Assembly: GCA_002898315.1 (NCBI GenBank)
Contig: BEHV01000002.1
Span: forward strand, 28,145 to 92,144
Reading direction: 5' to 3'
Origin: a bacterium HR19
GTDB lineage: Bacteria > Calescibacteriota > Calescibacteriia > Calescibacteriales > Calescibacteriaceae
Length of the DNA stretch: 64,000 nucleotides
This document shows positions 35,101-45,495 of this stretch, piece after piece. The position numbers were made by a program, and so were the translations under genes. Position 1 is the first letter of the stretch. Each line of letters starts with the position of its first letter. The notes beneath the pieces are model-generated. The model worked only from the letters and a program-made list of their open reading frames with translations. It made no database searches and was not told the origin of the DNA.

Positions 35101-35450
35101 AAAGCCCTCAGTGTGAGTCAGGGACGGTGTCTGGGGAGACCGAAGGAAGGAACTCAGGCACTGCGGGGCATCCAGGGAGGAGAGCCTTCCGAAATCTCTG
35201 GCAAGTGCTGAGGGTAGCGGTGCTAACAGCACTCTCTCCTGAGGGGCAAAAAGTTCCAAGATGCTTCTCTCCCTTGAAGCCTTTGATGGTTTCAGGGGAA
35301 GTGGGGAGAATCCAGAAAGGGCGTGAGTTCCTGCTACTTGGGGCGGGGGCTATGGGTGTCCAAATGCCGCCAGCCGGGTCTCTGGACACCCTGAACAGGC
35401 GGGGTATAAGTAACCCGGCACCCAAACTGTGTAAAACTGCACAGTTCGGG
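35101..35450 (+). ncRNA. GC-rich structured RNA, candidate omegaRNA-like 3' end of a TnpB element
   Basis: A sharp GC-rich island in AT-rich DNA with dense inverted repeats. CCCTCAG (35105-35111) pairs with CTGAGGG (35208-35214). There is a GTGCT-AAC-AGCAC hairpin near 35220-35232. GGGTGTCCA (35354-35362) pairs with TGGACACCC (35383-35391), whose loop GCCGGGT (35373-35379) pairs perfectly with ACCCGGC (35413-35419) to form an H-type pseudoknot. A terminal hairpin pairs AACTGTG (35425-35431) with CACAGTT (35440-35446). TnpB omegaRNAs lie at the 3' end of their element and contain a pseudoknot, so this may be a preserved one. Direction is inferred from the tnpB remnant. Confidence 0.6.
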
Positions 35451-35466
35451 TAACCAGGGCAAGTTT

Positions 35467-36681
35467 ATGATTGACCTAACACTGACACAGGAAGACAGAG
35501 AGCTTATAAAGAATATAAGGTTTTTGGGAGAGAAGTTCATGCGTCCTTTGGGAATAGAGTATGATGCAAAGGGCGAGCCAGTCCCACCAGACCACCCGTT
35601 CTTCAAGATGCTCGCTCAAATAGGATATCAGGAAAGAGTTGCCGGTATGGGAAGAGAGATGGACGACCTGAAAGACGAAAAGGGGAAAAAAGAGAGAACC
35701 TCTGCAAGAAGAGCCGTTCTTATCGGAGAGGAGACATCTTACTGGGATAGAGGTGTTGCAGTCGCTCTGCCGGGACCCGGTCTTGCCGGTCCCCCTCTTA
35801 TGCTCATCGGTACTCCCGAGCAGAAAGAGAAGTATCTTTCTATTTTCAGAGATAGAGAAAATCCGCACTGGGGCGCTTTTGCTATGACCGAGCCCGGTGC
35901 CGGTTCAGATGTTGCAAGAATAAAGACCCGTTGCGTCAAAAAGGGAGATAGATGGATACTGAACGGAGAAAAGGCGTTCTGTTCTAATGCAGATAGAGCG
36001 GACTTTGTTGTAGTTTGGGCTACTGTTGACCCAAAGCTTGGCAGAGCGGGACACAGAGCTTTTATAGTAGAAAAAGGAACCCCGGGTTTCAAGGTCACGA
36101 AAATAGAAAAGAAGATGGGACTTTCTGCTTATGCTTCTTGCTCTCTCGTGCTTGAAGATTGTGAGGTTCCCGAAGAAAATCTCCTTGGGGGAGAGAAAGC
36201 TTATGAAGGAAAAGAGGGTTTCAAGACAGCTATGAAATCATTTAACGCTACCCGTCCTACAATAGCAGCTATGGCAATAGGTATAGCTCGTGCTGCATAC
36301 GACTATACCAAAAACTTCGTAAAAGAAAATTACATGCTTTCAAGACCTATTCCAAGATACCATAAGATAAAGGAAGATATGGCAAGGGTGAGGAGGTATA
36401 TAGAGGTTGGGAAGCTTCTTTGTTGGAAAGCGGCGTGGAAAGCTGATATGGGGATTGTGAATATAGTTGAGGCATCGCAGGCGAAGGCGTTCTGTCCTTT
36501 TGTTGCGCAGGAAGCGGTTTCGCTATGTCTTGATGTCCTCGGAGATGCAGGAGTTCAAAATGACCACTATGTTGAAAAACTTTACAGAGATGTCAAAGCG
36601 CTTGATATAGTTGAGGGAACGGGACAGATTCAAAGAGTAATAATAGCTCGCCGACTCTTTGACTTCCCATCAGAAGAGTAA
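35467..36681 (+). CDS. Acyl-CoA dehydrogenase
   Basis: This flavoprotein oxidises acyl-CoA to trans-2-enoyl-CoA in fatty-acid degradation. The 404 residues have the FAD/substrate signature AMTEPGAGSDVARIKT near 137-152 and the C-terminal EGTGQIQR motif, with its Glu in the position of the catalytic base of medium-chain enzymes. The start codon is only about 20 bases beyond the RNA-like transposon end, so its original promoter may have been displaced. It is followed without a gap by an SDR epimerase-type gene, so the two are one operon. Confidence 0.9.
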   Translation: MIDLTLTQEDRELIKNIRFLGEKFMRPLGIEYDAKGEPVPPDHPFFKMLAQIGYQERVAGMGREMDDLKDEKGKKERTSARRAVLIGEETSYWDRGVAVALPGPGLAGPPLMLIGTPEQKEKYLSIFRDRENPHWGAFAMTEPGAGSDVARIKTRCVKKGDRWILNGEKAFCSNADRADFVVVWATVDPKLGRAGHRAFIVEKGTPGFKVTKIEKKMGLSAYASCSLVLEDCEVPEENLLGGEKAYEGKEGFKTAMKSFNATRPTIAAMAIGIARAAYDYTKNFVKENYMLSRPIPRYHKIKEDMARVRRYIEVGKLLCWKAAWKADMGIVNIVEASQAKAFCPFVAQEAVSLCLDVLGDAGVQNDHYVEKLYRDVKALDIVEGTGQIQRVIIARRLFDFPSEE

Positions 36682-37701
36682 ATGGAATTTCATCTCGTCA
36701 CCGGAGCGAGAGGAGTTTTAGGAAGAGTTCTCACTCTGAAACTTTTGAGAAAAGGTTTGAGAGTCCGCACATTAGATCTCTTTTATGAACCATCGTTTCC
36801 CAAGGAGGTTGAGCAGATTATAGGTGATATTCGTGACCCTGAAACTTGTTCCCGCGCTGTTTATGGGGTTGAAGTCGTTCATCACCTCGCAGCCCGAATG
36901 CCCCAGTGGGGAATTTTGGGAGAAAAAACTCTATATGAAATAAATGTTATAGGCACAAAGAACCTTCTTTCCGCCAGCATTAAAGCGGGAGTGAGAAGAT
37001 TTGTTTTCGCATCTACTGCTGAAATATACGGAGCCCAGGAGAAGTATCCACTCTACGAAGATGATGAAAAGTTATTTACGGGGACTTACAGCAGGAACAA
37101 ATGGGAATGCGAGCAGATGCTTTTTTCTTATGATAAAAAGGGTTTGATAGAAGGTGTAGCTCTCCGCATGCCTATGATATTCGGACCTGGTTTTTATCAC
37201 GAGCGTTCTATACTTTTGCTTTTTGACCTTGTTCGTCTGAACCTTCCCGTTGTTCTTACCGCTAATGGAAATGCGCCTTTCTCGTGTGTTCATGTAGAAG
37301 ATGCTTCTGACGCTTTCGTTCTTTCTGCCGATAATCCGGAAGCCAGAGGTAAGGCGTTCAACATCGCTACACGAACTGCTCCCCCTATATCAGAAGTCAT
37401 TCGTAAATTTATTCGTCAAGTCGGTTCTCGCTCTGTTTTAATTCCTTTTCCCCTACCTCTTTTGCGATTTGCGATACGAGTTCTTTTACTGCTTAGCAGA
37501 TTTTTGCCCTTTGTTTATACTCCTTCTGAACTTATACCTTTTGCTCTTACAGGCGGTTGGTACTCAATAGAAAGAGCTCAAAAGATTCTGGGGTATAATC
37601 CACGTTATGAACCTGTGGAGTGCCTTACCGAGACATATAGATGGTATTTTTATGAAAGAAAGCGCTCTTATGAAGAAAGGCGACTTCACGGATTGCCCTG
37701 A
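36682..37701 (+). CDS. NAD-dependent epimerase/dehydratase (extended SDR)
   Basis: The 339-residue extended short-chain dehydrogenase has an NAD-binding GARGVLGRV (GxxGxxG form) at about 8-16, the catalytic YSRNK (YxxxK) near 139-143, preceded by the Ser/Thr of FASTAEIYG, and a C-terminal substrate domain. It resembles 3-beta-hydroxysteroid dehydrogenase/epimerase-like members as well as sugar epimerases. The ATG directly follows the stop of the acyl-CoA dehydrogenase, so they are translated together, which favours a lipid or acyl substrate. The substrate remains unknown. Confidence 0.85.
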   Translation: MEFHLVTGARGVLGRVLTLKLLRKGLRVRTLDLFYEPSFPKEVEQIIGDIRDPETCSRAVYGVEVVHHLAARMPQWGILGEKTLYEINVIGTKNLLSASIKAGVRRFVFASTAEIYGAQEKYPLYEDDEKLFTGTYSRNKWECEQMLFSYDKKGLIEGVALRMPMIFGPGFYHERSILLLFDLVRLNLPVVLTANGNAPFSCVHVEDASDAFVLSADNPEARGKAFNIATRTAPPISEVIRKFIRQVGSRSVLIPFPLPLLRFAIRVLLLLSRFLPFVYTPSELIPFALTGGWYSIERAQKILGYNPRYEPVECLTETYRWYFYERKRSYEERRLHGLP

Positions 37702-37808
37702 ATATTTCAACACATTCTCAAATACCGCAAGAACTTGAAAAGAAAAGGATTAGACACAAAAATTCTCCTAAACTTACAGATTTTTATAAAAAATTCCTGA
37801 TTTCTTAT

Positions 37809-37814
37809 TAATCT
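37809..37814 (+). promoter_or_regulatory. -10-like element of the M16 protease gene (leaderless layout)
   Basis: TAATCT ends 7 nt before the ATG and no Shine-Dalgarno is present. Confidence 0.4.
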
Positions 37815-37821
37815 AAACGAA

Positions 37822-40587
37822 ATGCGGAACTTTCAGATTATTATTAGAATATCTTTGGTGTCTTTGTTTTTTATTTTGTTTTTTTCGTCAAATCAAAAAC
37901 TCTCCCATTCTATTACGATAAAGTTGAAGGAGGGAAAAGATATGAAAACACAGAAAGCAGTAAAAAAAGAAAAAAAACAGGAAAAAACATCGGAAGAAAA
38001 TGTCCTTCACATCTGGCGATTTGATATAAGAAAATTCAGATTGAAAAATGGACTTGATGTTATTTTAATTCCGAAAAGAGATGGAAGCAGAGTAAGCGGG
38101 GTTTATCTCTGGGTTAAATCTGGTGCAGCAGATGAACCTTCTGACTTTTTCGGCGGAGCTCATGTTCTTGAACACATCGTCTTCAAAGGCAGTCCAGAAA
38201 GAGGAGTGAGTGAGGTTGCTGACTCAGTAGAAAAAGCTGGAGGATACATAAACGCATGGACCTCCTACGATAACACCGTCTACTGGGCAATAATACCATC
38301 TGAAAAAATAAATGTTCCGCTTGAAGTGTTTTCAGATATTGTTTTTAATCCCAGCTTTTCAAAAGATGAATTTGAAAGAGAAAAAGAGGTCGTTCTTGAA
38401 GAGTGGAGAAGAGGGAGAGATATTCCGAGTTCAAGGTTGTTTGACGAATTCTTTCAGAAAATCTATAAAAATCATCCGTACGGACATCCTGTCATAGGAT
38501 ATGAGGAGACGATAAAATCTCTGACCGAAAAACAGGTTTTGAATTTTTATTCCCGTCTTTATCATCCTGAAAATATTTTTTTGATTGTAGCTGGTGATTT
38601 TGATATTGACCATGTTGAAAAGAATATCAGAGATATTTTCGGGAAAATAAAAGGTAAAGAGAGTTTCAATATGCCTGATGAATCAGTGAAAAACCCAGAT
38701 TTCAGGGGACCCGAATCATTTGTCATCTCTGGAAAAGAAAAGGAAGCGATACTTCTTATGGGATTTTTGGGTTATGATTTTTCTCTTACCACATCTGCTT
38801 ACCTTGATATTCTCGCTGAAATCCTTGAAAAGAGGTTATATGAGAGAACAAGAATAAAAGAGATGCTCGCTAACTCTGTTGAAGTTGATTACTGGAGTCC
38901 CGTAAAGATCGGACTCTTTTTGATCTCATTTGAAGCAAACGCAGAAAACCTTGAGAAAATATATAACATCTCCGTTGAAGAGATAAATAAAATAAAAACA
39001 TCTGGAATTTCATCTTCTGAACTTGAAACAATAAAAAACCTTGTTATCTCATCAGTGTATAAAAGGTTTCAAGATGTAAGAGGTATCGCATCTGCATTCG
39101 GCAGTTTCTATCAGCTGACGGGTGATTATAACTCTGTGTATGAGTTTGTGCAAGTTATCCTTTCTGCCACAAAAGATGATGTTGAAAATCTCGCAAGACA
39201 GATTTTAAGCGAAGATAGATTGCTTGCTGGAATATATGTTAATGAGCAGGATTTGGGTTATGCTGAAAAAGTTTCTTCTGCTGTGAAGTCATTAGCTCTT
39301 GCAAAAAAATCAGATTTGCCTTTCAGATTATCTGATTCAAAAGACGGAATAGAAAAATATGTGAGCAAAAACGGGGTCAGAGTTCTTCTGAAAAAAATTC
39401 AGGGTACAGGAACAATAACTATTTCTGCCGTTCTTCCGGGAGGTCAGGTTTTCTATCCAGAGAAAATAGGAATACCGCTTATTGTGGCAGAATCGCTCAC
39501 GAGGGGGACGCAAAACAGGACCGCCAAAATGATTCTTGATGAAGTGGAGCAGATAGGTGGCTCAATAGGTGCTTCTGTTTCCTTTGATGCTTTCAGGGTT
39601 TCGTCAAGTTTTCTCTCCAGCAAAAGAGATAAAGGATTTGAAATCTTCTTTGATGTTCTCTTGAATCCTTCATTTCCCGACGAAGAGATACAGAAGGTAA
39701 AGCAGGATATACTCGAAGACCTGAGGACAAGGTATGATAACCCTCAGGTTCAGGCATTTGATGAACTTTACAGAACGATATTTGAAGGAACTCCTTATGC
39801 TTTCCGGGAACTTGCGAAAGAAGATGTGGTGAAGAATGCTGAAAGAAAAGAACTTTATGAATTTCTTGACCTTATGTTCTCTGACCCGGAGAAAATAGTT
39901 ATAGCAGTCGTCGGCGACTTCCAAGATTCATCAGAAATACTAAAATCCCTCTATCTCTATGCTGAAAAACTTTTCTTATTGCAAAAGAAGAAGAATATAT
40001 CTTTTCCGGAGTATTCGGTTTGTAAAGATAGTCAAGAGGTGAAGTATGTGAAACGTGAGGGAAATCAGGTTCATATAGTTTCGGTTTTCTGTGGACCTAG
40101 TATTCTTGACAGAGATTCTATTCCTTTGCGCGTAGCTGTTGCTTCTGTATCGGGCATGGGTGGAAGATTGTTTATGAATTTGAGAGAAAAAAGAGGTTTA
40201 GGTTATGCTGTCGGTCCCGTGAGGGAAGCGTTTTTGGCTGCTGGATTCTTCGGAGGATACATAGCTTCCGCTCCTGAAAAATTAGACGCTTCTTTAGAAG
40301 GTCTGAAATCAGAACTTCAATCACTTCCCTCTATTACAGATGAAGAGATAGAGCGTGGAAAAAATATTCTTCTTGGGGCTTTAAGGAGATCTCTTCAAAC
40401 AAATTCAGATTGGGCTTATGAAATATCTGCAAGCGAATTTTTCGGTCTCGGCTTCAATTTTTACAAGAAATTTCAAGATGAGGTTAAATCAATCTCTCCC
40501 GATCAGGTTAGAAACACTCTTATGAAATATACCAAAGATAAGCCTGTCATTACAATTGTTGTTGGACCATATAACGAGAAAAGATGA
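37822..40587 (+). CDS. M16-family zinc metallopeptidase (pitrilysin-type, two fused halves)
   Basis: This exported zinc protease has 921 residues. An N-terminal signal-like segment (about 7-25) precedes the active half, which bears the inverted zinc motif HVLEH at about 114-118 and the third ligand region REKEVVLEE about 75 residues later. The second half, from about residue 515, has the same fold but lacks the HxxEH motif, as in other fused M16 proteases where it helps close the chamber. It likely degrades peptides in the periplasm. ilvD follows closely. Confidence 0.88.
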   Translation: MRNFQIIIRISLVSLFFILFFSSNQKLSHSITIKLKEGKDMKTQKAVKKEKKQEKTSEENVLHIWRFDIRKFRLKNGLDVILIPKRDGSRVSGVYLWVKSGAADEPSDFFGGAHVLEHIVFKGSPERGVSEVADSVEKAGGYINAWTSYDNTVYWAIIPSEKINVPLEVFSDIVFNPSFSKDEFEREKEVVLEEWRRGRDIPSSRLFDEFFQKIYKNHPYGHPVIGYEETIKSLTEKQVLNFYSRLYHPENIFLIVAGDFDIDHVEKNIRDIFGKIKGKESFNMPDESVKNPDFRGPESFVISGKEKEAILLMGFLGYDFSLTTSAYLDILAEILEKRLYERTRIKEMLANSVEVDYWSPVKIGLFLISFEANAENLEKIYNISVEEINKIKTSGISSSELETIKNLVISSVYKRFQDVRGIASAFGSFYQLTGDYNSVYEFVQVILSATKDDVENLARQILSEDRLLAGIYVNEQDLGYAEKVSSAVKSLALAKKSDLPFRLSDSKDGIEKYVSKNGVRVLLKKIQGTGTITISAVLPGGQVFYPEKIGIPLIVAESLTRGTQNRTAKMILDEVEQIGGSIGASVSFDAFRVSSSFLSSKRDKGFEIFFDVLLNPSFPDEEIQKVKQDILEDLRTRYDNPQVQAFDELYRTIFEGTPYAFRELAKEDVVKNAERKELYEFLDLMFSDPEKIVIAVVGDFQDSSEILKSLYLYAEKLFLLQKKKNISFPEYSVCKDSQEVKYVKREGNQVHIVSVFCGPSILDRDSIPLRVAVASVSGMGGRLFMNLREKRGLGYAVGPVREAFLAAGFFGGYIASAPEKLDASLEGLKSELQSLPSITDEEIERGKNILLGALRRSLQTNSDWAYEISASEFFGLGFNFYKKFQDEVKSISPDQVRNTLMKYTKDKPVITIVVGPYNEKR

Positions 40588-40638
40588 TTTTGGAGAGCAA
40601 ACTTTTTTCGCTGTTTCATTATATTTTTTGCCTTCGCA

Positions 40639-40644
40639 TAAAAT
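40639..40644 (+). promoter_or_regulatory. -10-like element of ilvD (leaderless layout)
   Basis: TAAAAT ends 8 nt before the ATG at 40653; no Shine-Dalgarno is present. Confidence 0.4.
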
Positions 40645-40652
40645 CAAATTGT

Positions 40653-42341
40653 ATGGGGAAGTTTGATGTAAAAAGAAGGTATGGTATGAGAAGCGACAAG
40701 GTAAAGGCAGGGGAAGAGAGGGCACCGCACAGAGCTTTTCTGCGAGCCATAGGATACAAAGATGAGGACTTTGAAAAACCATTCATAGCGGTTGGAACCG
40801 CATGGGGAGAAATTCATCCGTGCAACTACAATCTCCATGAGCAAGCTGAATATATAAAAAAAGGGATAGCGAACTCCGGAGGAATGCCGGCTGAATTTGC
40901 AACTATATCGGTGAGTGATGGAATAGGTATGGGACACGAAGGTATGAGATACTCGCTCGTGAGCAGAGAGATTATCGCCGATTCAGCGGAAACAGTTCTC
41001 AATGCCCACTTTTGTGATGGCTTTGTTGCTATTGGTGCTTGTGATAAAACCATCCCTGGATTCATAATGGCTATCGCAAGAGTGAATATCCCTTCAATAT
41101 TCCTTTACGGTGGCACCATAATGCCAGGAGAATACAAAGGCAAGAGGATAACAATTCAAGATGTTTACGAGGCGGTAGGAGCTTATCAAGCAGGACTGAT
41201 TTCAGAAGAAGAACTTTACGAAATAGAGTGTTCTGCGTGTCCGACTGTTGGAGCTTGCGGAGGACAATTTACCGCAAACACTATGGCTTGCGCAGCAGAA
41301 GCTCTGGGAATATCTCTTCCCGGTTCCGCTTCGTACCCTGCAGTCCACCCGGAAAGAAAAAGAATTTGCGAGTTAGTAGGAGAGACGATTGTAAAGCTCG
41401 TCAAAGAGAACATAAAGCCATCTGATATTCTCACTCGTAAGGCGTTTGAGAACGCAATAGCAGTCGTCTCTGCAACAGGTGGGTCAACAAACGCAGTCCT
41501 TCACCTTATAGCCATTGCTAACGAACTCGGTATAACTCTCACACTTGATGATTTTTCAAGAATAAGCAAAAGAACTCCGCTTATCGCTGACCTCAAACCC
41601 GGAGGAAAATTTGTGATGTATGACCTACACATGGCTGGCGGAGTCCCCGCTGTTATGAAAATACTCCTTGAAGCTGGACTCATTTACGGAGATGCTCTTA
41701 CTGTCACCGGTAAGACCGTGGAGGAAAATCTCAAATCTTTTGAGGTCAGGTATAACGGTGTTCTCTATCCTGTGACAAATCCTTTAAAACCCGACGGGGG
41801 AATTGTGATACTTTACGGAAATGTCGCACCTGAGGGAGCTGTAATGAAAATTTCGGGTGGTAACATAAGGAGAAAACATAGAGGTCCTGCGAAGGTATTT
41901 GAAAGCGAACTTGAATGCTTTTCCGCTGTGAAGCAGAGAAAAATAAAACCCGGAGATGTTGTCGTGATAAGAAATGAGGGACCAAAGGGAGCTCCCGGAA
42001 TGCCTGAAATGCTTCAGGTCACTGCTGCTCTGGTCGGACAGGGATTGATAGATTCTGTCGCTCTCGTTACAGATGGAAGGTTCTCGGGAGCAACCCGCGG
42101 ACTTATGATAGGTCATGTCTCCCCGGAAGCGTACGACAGAGGTCCAATATCTGCTCTCAAAGATGGAGACATAATTGAGATAGATATTGATAGGGAAAGA
42201 ATTGATGTTGAGTTGTCTGATGAAGAGATAAGAAGGAGATTGAGCGAGCTTCCCCCTCCTCAGCCGAAATTCACTCGTGGTGTTTTAGGAAAATACATAA
42301 AGCTTGTTAAGTCGGCGTCAAAAGGAGCTGTGACACATTAA
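40653..42341 (+). CDS. ilvD: Dihydroxy-acid dehydratase
   Basis: This Fe-S dehydratase makes 2-keto acids in valine and isoleucine synthesis. From the ATG at 40653 it has 562 residues; an in-frame ATG at 40584, overlapping the stop of the previous gene, adds a hydrophobic tail without homology. Cluster cysteines are visible in [19 protein letters not shown] and [10 protein letters not shown]. The C-terminal region has [10 protein letters not shown] and GHVSPEA, both family signatures. No ilvBN, ilvC or leuABCD genes are nearby. It is convergent with livF. Confidence 0.95.
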   Translation: MGKFDVKRRYGMRSDKVKAGEERAPHRAFLRAIGYKDEDFEKPFIAVGTAWGEIHPCNYNLHEQAEYIKKGIANSGGMPAEFATISVSDGIGMGHEGMRYSLVSREIIADSAETVLNAHFCDGFVAIGACDKTIPGFIMAIARVNIPSIFLYGGTIMPGEYKGKRITIQDVYEAVGAYQAGLISEEELYEIECSACPTVGACGGQFTANTMACAAEALGISLPGSASYPAVHPERKRICELVGETIVKLVKENIKPSDILTRKAFENAIAVVSATGGSTNAVLHLIAIANELGITLTLDDFSRISKRTPLIADLKPGGKFVMYDLHMAGGVPAVMKILLEAGLIYGDALTVTGKTVEENLKSFEVRYNGVLYPVTNPLKPDGGIVILYGNVAPEGAVMKISGGNIRRKHRGPAKVFESELECFSAVKQRKIKPGDVVVIRNEGPKGAPGMPEMLQVTAALVGQGLIDSVALVTDGRFSGATRGLMIGHVSPEAYDRGPISALKDGDIIEIDIDRERIDVELSDEEIRRRLSELPPPQPKFTRGVLGKYIKLVKSASKGAVTH

Positions 42342-42345
42342 AAAA

Positions 42346-43104
42346 TTACCATCTTCTTTTTCTCTTGTAAAGCTGCCATCCCTTCTGTGGGGTCTTTATA
42401 CTCCCCCCAAGAAATATTTCCTGAATAATTTCTGTTTCAATCAATTCCTTTGAGCTTCCTTCATAAACTATTTTTCCGTTTTCCATGACATATCCGTAAT
42501 CTGCTATTGATAGAGATAGTTTTGCGTTCTGTTCTACTATCAAGATTGTGATATTTTTCTCTCGGTTTAACCTCTTTAAGATAGAGAAAAGTTCAAGGGT
42601 TATTTTTGGAGAGAGTCCGAGCGACGGTTCATCAAGCATAAGAAGTTTTGGATTTTTCAGCAGAGCCCGTGCTATTGCTAACATCTGCTGTTCTCCACCA
42701 GAGAGGTTATTAGAGATTTCAGAAAGTTTCTCTCTGAGGTTTGGAAATAAATCAAATATGTAGTGGTTTTTACCATCTTTCCTCTCGCTCCACCCTGCGA
42801 GCTGTAAGTTCTCCTTTACGGTAAGTTCGGGAAATATACCTCTGTCTTCTGGGACAAGCTGTATTCCCAAAGATGCTATGTGTTCTGGTTCTTTTCTTGT
42901 TATGTTTTTCCCGCTGAAAATTATCTCCCCTTTTCTTGGTTGGTCCTTTATAAGTCCCATTATAGATTTGAGGAGTGTTGTCTTTCCTGCTCCGTTTGGA
43001 CCTATCACAGCGGTTATCTTACCCTCTTGTGCCTTCAAAGATACGCCTTTGAGAACATATAATCTATCGTAATAAACCGTTTCTATGTTCTTCACTTCAA
43101 GCAT
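42346..43104 (-). CDS. livF: Branched-chain amino acid ABC transporter ATPase LivF
   Basis: The 252-residue ABC ATPase of the LivF group has Walker A GPNGAGKTTLLKSI at about 34-47, the LivF-typical VPEDRGIFPELTVKENL near 81-97, signature LSGGEQQM near 137, and Walker B LLMLDEPSLGLSP. LivF normally pairs with LivG, LivH, LivM and a binding protein; none is in this window. It is convergent with ilvD four bases away, an interesting but perhaps accidental functional link. A TAAATT hexamer ends 7 nt before the ATG. Confidence 0.88.
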   Translation of the reverse strand: MLEVKNIETVYYDRLYVLKGVSLKAQEGKITAVIGPNGAGKTTLLKSIMGLIKDQPRKGEIIFSGKNITRKEPEHIASLGIQLVPEDRGIFPELTVKENLQLAGWSERKDGKNHYIFDLFPNLREKLSEISNNLSGGEQQMLAIARALLKNPKLLMLDEPSLGLSPKITLELFSILKRLNREKNITILIVEQNAKLSLSIADYGYVMENGKIVYEGSSKELIETEIIQEIFLGGSIKTPQKGWQLYKRKRRW

Positions 43105-43111
43105 ACTTGAA

Positions 43112-43117
43112 AATTTA
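43112..43117 (-). promoter_or_regulatory. -10-like element of livF (leaderless layout)
   Basis: TAAATT on the minus strand ends 7 nt before the ATG; no Shine-Dalgarno is present. Confidence 0.45.
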
Positions 43118-43227
43118 TTAACTGAGTAAATTAAAATTTTCTTGATTTTTACTTCATTTTTTCTTCAAATTGGCAATTTTTGTTTGTCTTTTTTCTATGA
43201 GGTTTTGAGGGGAGGAGGGGATTTTTT

Positions 43228-44448
43228 ATGGCGAATTTCAAGGAGAAACTTGATATAGTAGAGGGTGTGAGATTTGTAGATGAAAACAACCTCAGGGGTT
43301 CTCGTGTTCTGATGAGAGTTGATTTTAATGTTCCAATAGATGAGGCGGGGCAGATATTAGATGACCGCAGAATAAGAGCTGTTCTCCCTACAATAAACTA
43401 TCTTCTTGACGAAAAATGTCAAGTAGTTTTGCTGTCTCATATGGGTCGTCCGAAAGGCAAACGTGTTCCACGACTTTCTTTGGGTATTGTTGCAAAGCGT
43501 CTCTCCCGTCTTCTTGAAAAAGATGTTCTCTTTGTAGAAGATTGCATAGGCGAGAAAGTAAAGCTAGCTGTGAGAACAAAAGCCGATGTGATTTTATGTG
43601 AAAATGTGAGGTTTTATCCCGGTGAAACAGAGAACTCCGAAGAGTTTGCCAGAGAAATTTTCAACTCAGTAGAAGCAGATATATATGTCAACGATGCGTT
43701 TGCTGTATCACACAGAAAACACGCCTCTTTGTATGCTCTCGCTCTTTTGTTCCCAGTTGAAAAAAGGTTTGCCGGAATACTTATGAAAAAAGAGCTTCTT
43801 GCTATCCAGCGAATTCTTCTCAATCCGAAAAAACCGTTCGTTGCAATAGTGGGCGGAGCAAAAGTATCAGATAAGATAGGAGCTTTGAAAAATCTTCTTT
43901 CCCTTGTTGATAAGTTAATCATAGGTGGAGCTATGGCTTTTACTTTCCTTGTGGCTATGGGAATAAAGGTCGGAAATTCTCTTGTTGAGAAAGAGTTCAT
44001 TGATGTTGCAAAAGAAATAATTGATGAAGCAAACAGAAAAGGTATAAAGCTTTATCTTCCGGTGGACTGTGTCATAGCAAGAGATATAAACAGCAACGAT
44101 ATAAAGGTTGTTCCTGTTTATGAGATACCAGATGGTTATGCCGCTTTTGATATAGGTCCTGCAACTATAACTCTTTTCAGCGAAGCACTTGCTGATGCAA
44201 GAACAATCGTCTGGAACGGACCTATGGGAGTTTTTGAAAAAGAACAGTTCGCAAAAGGTTCTTACTCAATAGTGTCAGTTCTCGCCAACTCTACTGCATA
44301 TACTCTTGTCGGCGGTGGAGATACAGATGTAGTTATAACTAAAATGGGAGAACAACACAGAATATCTTATATATCAACAGGTGGAGGTGCTTTTATTGAA
44401 ATTTTAGAAGGCAAAGAACTTCCCGGTATCACCGCTCTGAAAGCCTGA
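43228..44448 (+). CDS. pgk: Phosphoglycerate kinase
   Basis: This glycolytic/gluconeogenic enzyme transfers phosphate between 1,3-bisphosphoglycerate and ADP. The 406 residues are standard: RVDFNVPID near 31-39 for substrate binding, [25 protein letters not shown] in the hinge, [13 protein letters not shown] WNGPMGVFE for nucleotide binding, and the closing GGGDTDVVI and [10 protein letters not shown] strong GGGGAGGAGG Shine-Dalgarno precedes the ATG. No gap or tpi gene adjoins. It is divergent from livF and convergent with a methyltransferase gene. Confidence 0.97.
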   Translation: MANFKEKLDIVEGVRFVDENNLRGSRVLMRVDFNVPIDEAGQILDDRRIRAVLPTINYLLDEKCQVVLLSHMGRPKGKRVPRLSLGIVAKRLSRLLEKDVLFVEDCIGEKVKLAVRTKADVILCENVRFYPGETENSEEFAREIFNSVEADIYVNDAFAVSHRKHASLYALALLFPVEKRFAGILMKKELLAIQRILLNPKKPFVAIVGGAKVSDKIGALKNLLSLVDKLIIGGAMAFTFLVAMGIKVGNSLVEKEFIDVAKEIIDEANRKGIKLYLPVDCVIARDINSNDIKVVPVYEIPDGYAAFDIGPATITLFSEALADARTIVWNGPMGVFEKEQFAKGSYSIVSVLANSTAYTLVGGGDTDVVITKMGEQHRISYISTGGGAFIEILEGKELPGITALKA

Positions 44449-44472
44449 TTCAAAATATCTAAAAACTTGAAA

Positions 44473-45375
44473 TCACTTCATCGCTAAAAGATGTATCTGA
44501 TTTTCCTCTCTTCCTATCATTCTTATCTGGCGTATGATTTCGTAAATCAAATTTAACACCTTGATAAATTTTTCTCCTGAACCGTTTTGTGTGTTTAAAC
44601 CAAATCTCTTCAAGAGTTCTTTTAATTTCCTTTCTCTATCATCAAAGATTATCTCTTTGTTCAGGTCTGTAATTTGACTGAATCCTGCGTCTTTCAAAGC
44701 AGAGATAAGCTCCTTTTTTGTTATGAAGTTGAGATATTTGAGTCCAGCAACAGGTCTGTTCAGAATTTTGAGATACATTTTTGTGAAAAAATGAGATGTC
44801 TTTGTTCTTGTGTTGAAAAACGGTGTCCAGAATATTCTGTAATGAGGTTCATAAAAACTCGTTGAGTAATCAGGAGCTCTGAGGTATAGTATCCCTCCTT
44901 CTTTCAGAACTCTGAAAATTTCCAAAACACATTTTTTCGGGTCTTTTACATGCTCTATTACTTGATTTGAAATAACCACATCAAAAGATTCAGGTTTGAA
45001 AGGTAGGTTTTCGCCTTCGCTCAGAACATATCTTGAAATCCATAATTTTTTGTATTTTAGTTTTTTGACTCTTTCTCTGAAAAAGTTTGCGCTATCTTTT
45101 GATATATCAATTCCTACTGCTTTATATCCTTTTTTCAGGCAGTAAAGGAGTGCTGTGCCATATCCTGCTCCGAAATCCAAAACAAGTTTATTTTTGAGGT
45201 TTGTCCTTCTTTCCAAAAATTTTACCGTTCCATCATAATTTTCTTCATCATCTATCTGTTCCCGAACTATCTTTTGAATATATTTTTCATCTTTGTCTCC
45301 CCATATCAAGCTTCTTTTCTCTTTCTCTTCTTTTAAGAGCTGGGAGCAAAGTTCTGCCTTTTTGCTATCTCTCAT
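44473..45375 (-). CDS. Class I SAM-dependent methyltransferase
   Basis: The 300-residue methyltransferase has motif I LVLDFGAGYGTALLYCLKKGYKAVGID near 64-90, VISNQVIEHVKDPKKCVLEIFRVLKEGGILYLRAP in the later core, and a long basic C-terminal extension that may bind the substrate. By pattern it is of the UbiE/SAM small-molecule type seen in polysaccharide loci. It lies between pgk and a CitE-family gene, so context gives no substrate. It is similar in style to the methyltransferase at 25196-25915. Confidence 0.78.
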   Translation of the reverse strand: MRDSKKAELCSQLLKEEKEKRSLIWGDKDEKYIQKIVREQIDDEENYDGTVKFLERRTNLKNKLVLDFGAGYGTALLYCLKKGYKAVGIDISKDSANFFRERVKKLKYKKLWISRYVLSEGENLPFKPESFDVVISNQVIEHVKDPKKCVLEIFRVLKEGGILYLRAPDYSTSFYEPHYRIFWTPFFNTRTKTSHFFTKMYLKILNRPVAGLKYLNFITKKELISALKDAGFSQITDLNKEIIFDDRERKLKELLKRFGLNTQNGSGEKFIKVLNLIYEIIRQIRMIGREENQIHLLAMK

Positions 45376-45495
45376 TTTTTCTGGAACACTAATATTTTAT
45401 GCTCTTGGAAAAATAACTGAAATTTTAGACATATCTTTTTTAATTTTTACACTAACACTATCTGATTTATTAAAAGAGAGGAGGATTAGAAAGTT

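Noticed and set aside
35108..35425. 105-aa minus-strand open frame in the GC-rich island
   Set aside because: It is open only because GC-rich DNA lacks stops. The region has RNA-like inverted repeats and the frame shows no protein family features.
35101..35450. RNase P RNA, tmRNA, SRP RNA, cobalamin riboswitch or group II intron
   Set aside because: None of the conserved sequence blocks of these families that I know is present.
34836..35453. 205-aa plus-strand frame as a complete protein
   Set aside because: Only the first part after the ATG at 34926 is TnpB-like; the C-terminal 120 residues follow the structured region and have no homology, so it is a remnant fused to RNA.
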